Assembly: GCA_007751255.1 (NCBI GenBank) | Contig: CP036296.1 | Span: 1,674,001-1,738,000, forward strand | Reading direction: 5' to 3' | Length of the DNA stretch: 64,000 bases | Source of the DNA: Engelhardtia mirabilis | Lineage (GTDB): Bacteria; Planctomycetota; UBA1135; GCA-002686595 | Shown here: positions 39,810 through 48,724 of the stretch, piece after piece | Numbering within the stretch: position 1 is the stretch's first letter | Layout: each line of letters starts with the position of its first letter | Made by a program: the position numbers and the translations under genes | The notes under the pieces: model-generated | Told to the model about the DNA's origin: nothing | The model's input: only the letters and a program-made list of their open reading frames with translations | Database searches by the model: none

Positions 39810-41336
39810 TCAGGGGACCAGCTGGACCGCCACCGCGTCGGTGGTCGCCGAGACCACGAAGGCCGTGAAGTCGAGCACCACCGCGGCGTGGTTGGCGGTC
39901 AGTCCCGCCAGGGAGGGATCGAGGCCCGCAGCGAGCGTCAGGGCGCAGGACGCCGAGCCGTCGCCGTCAAGCAGTCCGGTGGTGCCGCTGAGGCCAAAGG
40001 CGGCCGGCGCGGTCAGCGTCCCGATCGTGTAGGCGTCGGGGTTCAGGGGCAGCGTGAGTCCATCGAGCACCAGACCCGGCTGGGTTCCGCTCAGGCTCCC
40101 GAGCAGGACGTAGGTGTCGCCGGCGTAAGCGGCACCGAGCAGCAGGCTCAGCTCCTGAACGCCGCCCACGGCGGTCGAGATCGACGACCAACTGGCCGCG
40201 GTCCACTCGGACTCGAGGGCATTGCTGCGCTGGTAGAGGGTGGCGAAGGGGAAGGCGCCCACGTCGGCCCGCGAGCCGTCGGGGTCGAGAGCTGTCGGGT
40301 CGCCGGCGTCGATGCACGGCGACGTCGCGCGCAGGTGCAGATCGGCCGAGTCGAGGGCGTCCGCGAACTGCGGGTCGGCGTCGAAGTTGCCGATCCCGGC
40401 CGCGCCGCCGGCCACATCGGACCAGGTCACGACGGGGTCGACGCCGAGCTGGTCGGGCAGGTTGTCGCGCACGATCGAGTTGCGCACCACCGCCGCGCCC
40501 CAGATGCCGCCGGCCTCGGCCTTGTTGGCGGAGGCGCTGTTACCGACGATCGTGCAGCCCTCGATGGTCGTGCCCGACGTGGCCCAGACGCCGCCGGCGT
40601 AGCTGCCGAAGACGTTCCCGAAGCCGACGTTCTCGACGATCAGGCAGCCCTTCAGCAGCACCTGGGCGCTCGAGTGCACGGCGACGCCCGCGCCCTTGGC
40701 CGGATCACCGAAGACGATGCGGTTGCTCGCGATCACGCAGTCGACGATCGACGCGCTGCCGCCGGTCAGGTAGAGGCCGCCGCCCTGGGCCGAGGAGGCG
40801 GTGTTGTCCGCCACGATGCACTCGGTCATCTGCGGCGCGCCGTAGACGCCGCCGCCGTGGGTCAGGGACGCGGAGTTCTGCAGGATCGAGCAGCGCGTGA
40901 GGATCGGGTTGCCCGAGATCCCCCCGCCGAACTTGCCGCCGTTGCCGCGCACGATGCAGTCCTCGACGGTGGGTGTGGCCCCACCGGCGTTGATGCCGCC
41001 GGCGCCGAGCGAGGCGAAGCCGCCGGTGACGGTGAATCCCGCGAGGCGCGCGTCCGTGCCCTGGCCGGGCTGGAAGCGGACGACCGGTCCGGCCCCGCCC
41101 CCGTCCAGGGTGGTCGCCGCGGCGCCGCCCAGGCCGAGGACCTCGATGGCCTTGCCGGAGAAGTCGATCTGCCCGGTGTAGACGCCGGGCTGGACCAGGA
41201 CGCGGTCGCCGGGGGAGGCGGCGTCGATCGCGGCCTGGACGCTCTGACCGGGAACCACCAGGAGGTCGGCGGCGCCGGCCAGGCCGTGCAGCGCGGCGGC
41301 GGCGGTGAGGGTCAGCAGGGCGGGGGTGAGCTTCAT
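39810..41336 (-). CDS. secreted right-handed parallel beta-helix protein with type B C-terminal domain
   Basis: This is 508 residues with signal peptide MKLTPALLTLTAAAALHGLAGA. It begins the mature part with the pectate-lyase-like entry motif VPGQSVQAAIDAASPGDRVL and VQPGVYTGQIDFSGKAIEV. Beta-helix coils follow (GGGISGNPILTRCSILQNSA, GGGVYGAPQMTECIVADNTA, GGGLYLTGGSASIVDCVIAS). About residues 295-345 (NFDADPQFADA ... SPCIDAGDPTALDPDGSRADVG) are the standard end of this family. The last 110 residues (GAAYAGDTYVLLGSLSG ... LPLNPDAY ... AGLDPSLAGLTANHAAVVLDF) match the 36308-37231 protein. It could be a polysaccharide-binding or degrading protein or simply a surface adhesin; no catalytic residues can be assigned. 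Confidence 0.85.
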   Translation of the reverse strand: MKLTPALLTLTAAAALHGLAGAADLLVVPGQSVQAAIDAASPGDRVLVQPGVYTGQIDFSGKAIEVLGLGGAAATTLDGGGAGPVVRFQPGQGTDARLAGFTVTGGFASLGAGGINAGGATPTVEDCIVRGNGGKFGGGISGNPILTRCSILQNSASLTHGGGVYGAPQMTECIVADNTASSAQGGGLYLTGGSASIVDCVIASNRIVFGDPAKGAGVAVHSSAQVLLKGCLIVENVGFGNVFGSYAGGVWATSGTTIEGCTIVGNSASANKAEAGGIWGAAVVRNSIVRDNLPDQLGVDPVVTWSDVAGGAAGIGNFDADPQFADALDSADLHLRATSPCIDAGDPTALDPDGSRADVGAFPFATLYQRSNALESEWTAASWSSISTAVGGVQELSLLLGAAYAGDTYVLLGSLSGTQPGLVLDGLTLPLNPDAYTIGTLTAPAAFGLSGTTGLLDGDGSASCALTLAAGLDPSLAGLTANHAAVVLDFTAFVVSATTDAVAVQLVP

Positions 41337-42344
41337 GGGAGGGGTCTCCGATCGAGTTGGCGGTTGCCCGACGCCCCTGAGGGGCGCAGACCGGGCACTC
41401 AGTAGGAGGCACGGATCAAGATCTCGGTACATGACAATCCTGATATCTCGTCTTTCCGCCAGTTGCCCGCTCGATGGGTGCGAGCGTCCGCTCGGCGGGA
41501 CCGACGCCATCCAACTCGCTGGCGCGTGGCGACCGACTACATGGACTCCTGGGGTGTCCGGGTCGAAGACGCGAACCAGATCCTGGTGTGCCGTGGAGTC
41601 GACGATCCGCTCGACTTCTCTGACCATGCGTTCGTCCGTATCGACGTGGACGAAAGGGGGGGGCTCGGCGAGACGGTTCTCTGTCGGCAAGGCCATCTCC
41701 TTCCCGGTCAGGCGGAGATCGTCAACGACGTCAAGTTCAGCCCGGCGGCAAACGCCTTCGACGAGGGCGGCGAAGTTCACTTGCCCGTGGACCGGGAGGG
41801 ATCGTCCGCTGATGCCCCTCTGCCGGAACTGGGTCCGATCGGACAGCCGCACGCTCCATCGCCGGGTCTGCTTCGCCACTGGTATGACCTCGGCCGCGAC
41901 AAGGTCGCACTGATCGTCGTGACGACACCCTCCGCTACGGAAGGCTCGACGTCATGACGGTCGCGGTCCTCGCGAAGAACGGCGGGCTCTTCGCCGGAGA
42001 GGCACCTTCCTGGGGGGGGCTGATCGCCGCGCCGCCGACGGCCGTTGGGGCGGATCTCGACCGTGGTCTGCGCCAGGGCGAGACCGGGATCGACGAGCGT
42101 GGGTGGGGTGGACGGTCGAAGCCGCTCGACCGAGCGCCTGGCTCCCCCCTCGGTCGCGACTCCCACCCGATCAGGGAGCTCCCAGGGCAGCCCCGTGGGA
42201 GCCGGTATCGTGCTTCCGAGATCCTCGGTGCTCGCGATCGAAGCGCACCAAAGGCCTTCGCATCACCTAGTCTCCGTCGGTGGCTGCGCTGCAACTCCTC
42301 CGAGTCTCGACGAGCGCGGATCGGCGGTCCGCATCGAAGACACC
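41337..42344. other. long divergent intergenic region, unexplained
   Basis: The 1008 bp lie between the beta-helix gene (minus) and the DUF2339 gene (plus). The minus-strand frame of the beta-helix gene stays open up to 41879 and both strands have 140-200 codon frames, but none shows a recognisable family. An uninterrupted G8 tract lies near 41655-41662. Promoters for both neighbours should lie within it. A decayed gene on the minus strand (41460-41879) is possible but unproven. Confidence 0.4.
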
Positions 42345-45203
42345 ATGACCTTGCTTCTGACCTTGCTCGGGTTCCTGATCGGCCTCGCGAGCGGAAGCAC
42401 GGCGACGGGCCTGATCGGGGCAGCCGCTGGCGCCGGACTCGGCGTCGCTGTCGCGCAGCGCAAGACGATCGCTGCCCTGCAAGAGGACGTGCGGCGCCTG
42501 CGGGAGGACGAGCGGTCGTTGAGGGCGGCGCTCGACGAGTGGGGGCAGCGCTTGCCGGGCGAAGGTGCCGCCTCGGGTCCGCCCAAGCAGCCGGCGAGCG
42601 CAGTCCCCTCCAACGCGGAGGTGGAGGCCCCGACGGCACCCGACAGCCAGCCGACCGCTCCGCCGTCCGCGGCGGCGCAACGGCCCGGGCCGACCTCTCG
42701 ACCGCGGCCCGCTCGGCGGGAGTCGGTCGTGAAAGACCTGTCTGGGGAGGCCCGGGAGGCGAGCCCCACCGTCACGCTCCGGCCTCCCCCGCCGCCGGGC
42801 CCCTTCGACCGAGCCATCGAGCGCGCGACCGCTGCGGTGCGCGAGTTCTTCACCGGGGGCAACACGGTGGTCCGCGTGGGACTGCTGGTCTTGCTCGTGG
42901 GCGTCGTGCTGCTGCTCAAGTATTCGGCCGACCACGCGCTGTTCCCGATCGAGCTGCGGATGGCCTCGGCGGCCCTGCTCGGCTTCGCTCTGATCGCCAC
43001 GGGCCTGTGGCAACGGGTGGCGCGGCCGAGCTTCGGGTTGCCGCTGCAGGGTGCGGGGGTGGCGACGCTCTACCTGGTCGTCTTCTTCTCGCTCAGGGCC
43101 TACCAGCTGCTGCCGGCGCCCCTGGCCTTCGGTCTGATGGCCGGGGTGGCCCTCGCCAGCGGGGTGCTCGCCGTGGCCCAGAACAGCCTGGCCCTGATCG
43201 TGATCGGGGTCTTCGGTGGCTTCATGGCGCCGATCCTGGCCTCCACCGGCGGCGGCGATCACGTGGTGCTCTTCAGCTACTACCTGCTGCTGAACCTGCT
43301 GATCGTGGCCGTGGCCTGGTTCCGGTCCTGGCGCCCGCTCAACCTGCTCGGCTTCGCGTTCACCTTCGGAATCGGGACCCTCTGGGGCGTCACGAGCTAC
43401 CGGCCGGAGCACTTCGCGAGCACGGAACCGTTCCTGATCGCGTTCTTCCTGCTGTATGTCGCCATCGTCGTGATCTTCGCCCTGCGGCGGCCAGCCGACC
43501 TGAGGGGCTGGGTGGACGGCAGCCTGACCTTCGGGACGCCGCTGGCCGTCCTGGGCTTGCAGTATGCCCTGGTCGAGGACCGCCCCTTCGGGATGGCGTA
43601 CACCACGTTGGCCATGGCCGTCGTCTACGTGGGCCTGGCCTTCGTGCTCTACAAGCGCGCGCCCAGGGTCATGCGGAACCTGGTGGAGGCCTTCCTGGTG
43701 CTCGGCGTCGGATTCGCGACGCTGGCCGTGCCCTACGGCTTCAGCAACCAGTCCCTGGCGGGCGCGACCTGGGCCGTGGAGGGCCTCGGCCTGTTCTGGA
43801 TCGGCGTCCGGCAGAAGCGCGCGCTGTCTCGCATCGCAGGCGTCGCCCTTCAGCCCATGGCCGGCTGTGCCTTGGTCTGGAGCCTGCTCGCGGGCCAAAC
43901 GCCCTCGACGCAGCCGATCCTCAACGCACCCTTTGCAGCGAGCACGCTGTTGGCCCTCTCGGCGCTCGGGATCGCCTACCTCGCCGATCGTCATCGGGGG
44001 ACGCTCGGCAAGTTCGCGAAGGGCCTCGTCGTGCTGATTCCGTGGGCGCTGGTCTGGTGGTACAGCGCGGCCATCCGCGAGGTAGGGCTACATGTCTCCT
44101 CCGACTACCGCAACACGGCTCTGGTCGGCGCGGTAGCGGTGACGGGCCTGCTGTTCGAGCTGAGCGGGAAGCGCCTGAACTGGCGAGACGGGCGCATTCC
44201 GGCCCTGCTCTCCGTTCCGGCCATGCTGCTGCTGCTCTTGCAGTACGGCCTCCAGATCTTGGCGGTCAATCCGCCGCGGGTCGATCTGGACGCCGTGGCC
44301 GGCATGGAGCCCGCGCTGATCAGCAGTCTCTTGGATCGTGGAGGCTTCGTGGCCTGGCCGTTGTACGGCTTGGTCGTGTACTTCACGCTCTTCCGCTTCT
44401 CGCGCGATCACCCTGCCCTCGGGAACCCGCTGCACGCGCTCGCGCTGTGGGCCGTCGCCATTTGGGCGGCGCTGCAGTCGGCGCATTCGGTGCGGGCCGT
44501 GGAGAGCCTCGGCGGGAGTTGGCCGGTGGCCGCCGTGGGGGCCGGGTTGCTGCTCGTCGCCCTCGGCGGATTCAAGCTTCGCCCGAGGCTTCGGTCCGAA
44601 GAGCTGCAGGCGGTCTATCGCGACGTCGCAAGCGGCGGCCTGGCTCTGTTGATCGCCCTCTGGCAGGTTCGCACCAACGTGGTTGCCGCCGGCGCCGTCG
44701 AGCCGCTGCCCTACTGGCCCTTGCTGAACCCCTTGGACCTGACCCTCGGGCTGGCGTTCCTGAGCTGTTGGTTCTGGGTGCGTTCCGCGTCGGTCTCTGC
44801 CGAGCCCCTCCTGATTGGGATGGCCTTCCTGTGGTTCAACGGGATCTTGGCGCGCACGGTCCACCACTTCGCTGGAGTCGCCTACGAACCCGCTGCTCTG
44901 TGGGGCTACTCCCCGATGCAGGTCGCGGTCTCGGTCAGCTGGACCTTGATCGGATTGACAACGATCCTGTGGGCGACACGCTCGCGCAGCCGCAGCGTGT
45001 GGTTCGCGGGCAGCGTCCTGTTGGCCGTCGTGGTCGGCAAGCTGTTCCTGGTGGACATCGCCCATCTGAATCCGGTGGCGAAGATCGGCACCTTCCTGGT
45101 GGTGGGGGTGCTCCTGTTGGTCGTTGGCTACTTCTCTCCCATCCCGCCCGGGTCCTCGGAAGTTCCCGCGCCGGAGCCGGGCTCCGACGGTGACGCCTCA
45201 TGA
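42345..45203 (+). CDS. DUF2339 family polytopic membrane protein
   Basis: This is 952 residues. An N-terminal helix (LLLTLLGFLIGLASGSTATG) and a short coiled-coil (IAALQEDVRRLREDERSLR) are followed by a Pro/Ala-rich linker to about residue 150. About 25 hydrophobic helices follow (VVRVGLLVLLVGVVLLLKYS, ALLGFALIATGLWQRV, GTLWGVTSY...) in the characteristic DUF2339 order, including the conserved FxGGNxxVRxGxxxLxxGxxxLxKY and QNSxxLxxxGxxGGFxAPxL signatures. The ATG at 42345 is preferred over upstream frames. Its stop overlaps the ATG of the DUF3999 gene (ATGA at 45200-45203), so the two are translationally coupled. Function is unknown in any organism; an envelope role is likely. Confidence 0.9.
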   Translation: MTLLLTLLGFLIGLASGSTATGLIGAAAGAGLGVAVAQRKTIAALQEDVRRLREDERSLRAALDEWGQRLPGEGAASGPPKQPASAVPSNAEVEAPTAPDSQPTAPPSAAAQRPGPTSRPRPARRESVVKDLSGEAREASPTVTLRPPPPPGPFDRAIERATAAVREFFTGGNTVVRVGLLVLLVGVVLLLKYSADHALFPIELRMASAALLGFALIATGLWQRVARPSFGLPLQGAGVATLYLVVFFSLRAYQLLPAPLAFGLMAGVALASGVLAVAQNSLALIVIGVFGGFMAPILASTGGGDHVVLFSYYLLLNLLIVAVAWFRSWRPLNLLGFAFTFGIGTLWGVTSYRPEHFASTEPFLIAFFLLYVAIVVIFALRRPADLRGWVDGSLTFGTPLAVLGLQYALVEDRPFGMAYTTLAMAVVYVGLAFVLYKRAPRVMRNLVEAFLVLGVGFATLAVPYGFSNQSLAGATWAVEGLGLFWIGVRQKRALSRIAGVALQPMAGCALVWSLLAGQTPSTQPILNAPFAASTLLALSALGIAYLADRHRGTLGKFAKGLVVLIPWALVWWYSAAIREVGLHVSSDYRNTALVGAVAVTGLLFELSGKRLNWRDGRIPALLSVPAMLLLLLQYGLQILAVNPPRVDLDAVAGMEPALISSLLDRGGFVAWPLYGLVVYFTLFRFSRDHPALGNPLHALALWAVAIWAALQSAHSVRAVESLGGSWPVAAVGAGLLLVALGGFKLRPRLRSEELQAVYRDVASGGLALLIALWQVRTNVVAAGAVEPLPYWPLLNPLDLTLGLAFLSCWFWVRSASVSAEPLLIGMAFLWFNGILARTVHHFAGVAYEPAALWGYSPMQVAVSVSWTLIGLTTILWATRSRSRSVWFAGSVLLAVVVGKLFLVDIAHLNPVAKIGTFLVVGVLLLVVGYFSPIPPGSSEVPAPEPGSDGDAS

Positions 45204-46624
45204 AAGACCTCGCGCTAGTCGCGGCGCTCGTCCTGCTCGATCCGTTGGCGACGAGCTCGAGCCAGTCGCCCGCAGACACGCTCCGGATGGGCGACTTGGC
45301 CTACGGCATCGAGCTGACGACGACGGACCCCGGCCCCGTCCAGACGCTGCTCCTGCCCGAAGAGGTCTACCGAGGCATCCACGACGCGGATCTGCGCGAC
45401 CTGCGGGTCTTCAACGCGGACGGCGAAGAGGTGCCCCATGCGGTGCGCGCGCTGACCGAGAGCACGACCCAGGAGCACGGCCCGGTGTCCCTGCCGCTCT
45501 TCGCCGTCCATGGGGGGCCGACGGTGCTCGGTCCGGGCAGCGATCTCGCGCTGCGGGTGCGCCGGTCGCCCGATGGTCGTGTGCTCGAAGTCAAGGCCAG
45601 TGACAGCGCGACCGTCGGCGACCTTCCGAGTCGCCCCGTTGCGGCCTACATCCTGGACGCGGGCCAACTACAGCGCCCCGCAGTCGGACTGACCTTGGAG
45701 CTCCCGCAGGGGACCGAGAGCTTCCTGACCGTATACGCCCTCGAGGCCAGCCAGGACCTGACGACGTGGTCGACACTGGTCCCGGAGGCCACCGTCGCGC
45801 GGCTCGAGCAAGAGGGCGCGCTGCTGCAGCAGGACCACGTGGCATTCCCAGCGGAGAGCAGGCCCTATCTCCGCGTGCGCTGGCTCGACGAGCCGCCGCC
45901 GATGGCGATCGCCGGGGTACGCGTCGAGCTCGCTCCGCAGCAGGGCGACGTGGAGCGGCGCTCGATCCGTCTCGGGGGCAGGCCACGGGAGGCCGAGCCG
46001 AACGTCTACGACTTCCCGAGCGCCGGGCCCCTGCCCGTCAATGGCGTGCAGGTCCATCTGCCCAACGACAACACGTTGATCCAGGCGACGCTCGAGAGCG
46101 CGAGGAGCGAGGCTGGGCCGTGGTCCGAGGCCTTGCGTGCCAGGTTCTACGCCGTCTCCGAGTCCGCGGACTCGGTGGGGGAGATCGTCGACGTCTCTGC
46201 GCAGAACCCTCCCTACGACATCCGAAGTCGAACGGACCGCTGGTGGCGCCTGCTCGTGGAGCCGCAGGGCGGCGGTTTGGGGGGCGGAGAGCCCGAGCTC
46301 GAGCTGTTCTACTACCCCCAACAGCTCGCCTTCGTCGCCCGCGGTGCTGGGCCGTTCACCTTGGGCTTCGGTGCTCGGGAAGCGCCCGCCGCTCGCTTCG
46401 ACTGGAGCGCGGTGACGCAGGTGCTCTCCGATGCCGAGCGTAGCCAGCTGCCTCGGCAGAGCGTGCAGTTCGGTCCGCTCCGAGATCTCGGTGGTCCCTC
46501 GGTCCTGCAGGCGCCAATCGAGAGCTCCAGGAACACGTACATCTTGTGGGGCGTGCTGATCCTGGGAGTCGCCTTGCTCGGGCGCGCCAGTTGGAACCTC
46601 GCCCAGCAGCTCCGATCCAGCTAG
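45200..46624 (+). CDS. DUF3999 family envelope protein
   Basis: This is 474 residues with an N-terminal signal (LALVAALVLLDPLATSSSQS) and a C-terminal membrane anchor (YILWGVLILGVALLGRASW), so the bulk is extracytoplasmic. The beta-rich body has the family's landmarks: LPEEVYRGIHDADLRDLRVF, NADGEEVPHAVR, LVPEATVARLEQEG, YLRVRWLD and, near the C-terminus, YYPQQLAFVARGAGPFTLGF. DUF3999 genes typically sit directly downstream of DUF2339 genes, and here they overlap by 4 nt. The pair probably forms a membrane complex of unknown function. Confidence 0.9.
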   Translation: MKDLALVAALVLLDPLATSSSQSPADTLRMGDLAYGIELTTTDPGPVQTLLLPEEVYRGIHDADLRDLRVFNADGEEVPHAVRALTESTTQEHGPVSLPLFAVHGGPTVLGPGSDLALRVRRSPDGRVLEVKASDSATVGDLPSRPVAAYILDAGQLQRPAVGLTLELPQGTESFLTVYALEASQDLTTWSTLVPEATVARLEQEGALLQQDHVAFPAESRPYLRVRWLDEPPPMAIAGVRVELAPQQGDVERRSIRLGGRPREAEPNVYDFPSAGPLPVNGVQVHLPNDNTLIQATLESARSEAGPWSEALRARFYAVSESADSVGEIVDVSAQNPPYDIRSRTDRWWRLLVEPQGGGLGGGEPELELFYYPQQLAFVARGAGPFTLGFGAREAPAARFDWSAVTQVLSDAERSQLPRQSVQFGPLRDLGGPSVLQAPIESSRNTYILWGVLILGVALLGRASWNLAQQLRSS

Positions 46625-46845
46625 CGGGTTTCAGCGAGCCGCGGCTCGCAGGACGTTGCGCGCTCCACGGCGAGCTGCGGCGCCGCCGCCGGAGCTGGGC
46701 GTGACTCGCTCGACCTGGCGGATCCGTCGGGGCCCCGCCGACCGAGTTTCCGGGCCCTTCGGGATGACGGTGAGGAGCGCCGATCACAGGATGGGGGGAG
46801 CGGGGCGTAGAGCCCGACGGAGAAGGGAGAGCAGCAGACCGACCC

Positions 46846-48528
46846 ATGGATGCTTGGACGATTCTCGTCGACCTCACGGTGCTCCTGAGCGCCGCCCTCG
46901 TTCTGGGCGCCCTGTGCGAGAGGGTCCGGCAGAGTGCCATCGTGGGATATCTGATCGCGGGGATGCTCCTGGGCCCCAACGCCCTTCAAGTGATCAGCAG
47001 TGGCACGGAGGTGGACCTCCTCGCGGAGTTGGGCGTCGCGTTGCTGCTGTTCGCGATCGGCCTCGAGTTCTCCTGGCGGCGATTGCGGGCCATGGGCTTC
47101 GTGTCCCTCGGTGGGGGCGTGGCCCAGATCATGGGGACCGCGGCCGTCGGGGCCGGCTGCGCGGCGGCCCTGGGTCTCTCTGGCAAGGAGGCCATCGTCA
47201 TCGGAGCGATGATCGCACTGAGCAGCACCGCGAGCGTGTTGCGAGTGCTCCAGGCCCGGAACGAGCTCGAGAGCGTCCACGGGACCCACGCCCTCGGTGT
47301 CTTGTTGGTGCAGGACCTGGCCGTAATCCCCTGCGTCCTGCTGGTGACGGTCCTCGTGCAGGACGGCTCCGGGGGGTCGATCGCGATCAACCTCGCCCAG
47401 GCATTCCTGCTCGCAGCGCTGGCCGCCGTGGCTCTCTACGTCGTGTTCACCTTCGTCGTTCCCCGGGTCCTCCAGCTCGGCTCGGTGAGCGCGAGCCGCG
47501 AGCTGTCGGTGCTCACGGCCATCGTCTCGGCCTTGGGGGCGATCCTTCTCGCCCACAAGACGGGCCTCTCACCCGGCCTCGGCGCCTTCATCGCAGGAAT
47601 CCTGCTCGGTGGCTCGCCCTTCGCGGCTCAAGTGCGGGCGGACATGTCGGCCCTTCGCACGCTGTTCGTGACGGTGTTCTTCAGCTCGATCGGCGCGCTG
47701 GGCGACCCCGTTTGGATGCTCGCGAACTGGCAGATTCTGCTCCCGACGGTGCTCGCGATCCTGCTGACCAAGAGCCTCGTCGCATGGGGCGCCCTGCGCC
47801 TGTTCGGCGCCGGGGCGGCGAGCGCCCTGGCCGCCGGTGTCTGCATCGCGCAGATCGGCGAGTTCTCCTTCATCATGGCCGAGATCGCGCGCGGGACCCT
47901 GCTCTCCGACGAGGTGTTCCTGCTGCTGGTCTCCGCCACGGTCATCACCATGTTCCTGACGCCATTCCTGGTGGCGGCGGCCCCCAAGGTGGCGGGCTAT
48001 CTGCTGCGCTCGAGTGGTTCGGACCTGGGCAGCGAGCCGGAAGGTGCCCCGCCCCAGAACCAGGTGCTTGTCATCGGCTTCGGTCCGGCCGGGCGCGTGG
48101 TCGGCGACCAGGTGCGTGAGGGAGGGGGCCAGGTCGTGATCCTCGACCTCAACCCCCACGGGGTCGCCAGCGCACGCCGACTCGGCTTCACCGCTTTCCT
48201 CGGTGATGGTCAACACGAGGACATCTTGCTCCACGCCGGTGTGCGTGATTCCAAGGTGGTGGTGGTCACCGTTCCGGCGCCGGCCGTGGCGGTCGACATC
48301 GTTCGCATCGTGCGCTTCATCGCGCCAGAGGCGGCGATCGTCGCGCGGGCCCGCTACAACCGCCACTACAGTGAGATCGCCGACGCGGGCGCCCAGGTCG
48401 TTCACGACGAGGAGACCCATCTGGGCATCCTGCTGGCCACGTCCGTCCTGGAGGCGCTCCAGCCGGCCGAGGCCGTGGATGGGGGCGTGTCGCCCGAGAG
48501 CGACAGCAGCGACGCAGCGCAGGATTGA
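46846..48528 (+). CDS. CPA2-type cation/proton antiporter with TrkA-N domain (KefB/KefC-like)
   Basis: This is 560 residues. Residues 1-390 hold about 12 transmembrane helices of the Na+/H+ exchanger fold, with the CPA2 landmarks VGYLIAGMLLGPNAL, ELGVALLLFAIGLEFS and LSSTASVLRVLQ (an S-x-T-A region in which the usual polar pair is present), and GLSPGLGAFIAGILLGGS. Residues from about 405 are a Rossmann TrkA-N nucleotide-binding domain (VLVIGFGPAGRVVGDQV ... VVILDLNPHGVASARRLG ... AFLGDGQHEDILLHAGV) that gates potassium efflux in Kef systems. A short acidic tail ends the protein. No KefF/KefG-like ancillary gene is adjacent. Confidence 0.92.
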   Translation: MDAWTILVDLTVLLSAALVLGALCERVRQSAIVGYLIAGMLLGPNALQVISSGTEVDLLAELGVALLLFAIGLEFSWRRLRAMGFVSLGGGVAQIMGTAAVGAGCAAALGLSGKEAIVIGAMIALSSTASVLRVLQARNELESVHGTHALGVLLVQDLAVIPCVLLVTVLVQDGSGGSIAINLAQAFLLAALAAVALYVVFTFVVPRVLQLGSVSASRELSVLTAIVSALGAILLAHKTGLSPGLGAFIAGILLGGSPFAAQVRADMSALRTLFVTVFFSSIGALGDPVWMLANWQILLPTVLAILLTKSLVAWGALRLFGAGAASALAAGVCIAQIGEFSFIMAEIARGTLLSDEVFLLLVSATVITMFLTPFLVAAAPKVAGYLLRSSGSDLGSEPEGAPPQNQVLVIGFGPAGRVVGDQVREGGGQVVILDLNPHGVASARRLGFTAFLGDGQHEDILLHAGVRDSKVVVVTVPAPAVAVDIVRIVRFIAPEAAIVARARYNRHYSEIADAGAQVVHDEETHLGILLATSVLEALQPAEAVDGGVSPESDSSDAAQD

Positions 48529-48724
48529 GGCGCCGGTGCACGGATCGGTGCTCGGGGCGAGCTTCCGATCCATCGGCCGACGGCGGGTGGAGGGAGTGCC
48601 GTGGCCGACTCCGGTACCTCGGCGATCCGGAGTGTTCGCTGAGCAGTCCCGAGGGTCCCGGATGCCGGCGAGGTCGCTGCGAAGCGGATAGGCTGGGGCC
48701 CATGCTTGGACGAGCGAGCGGACG

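Noticed and set aside
42267..43994. 575-codon minus-strand frame inside the DUF2339 gene
   Set aside because: It is Gln/Glu/Arg-rich antisense of hydrophobic helices, a well-known shadow of polytopic membrane genes.
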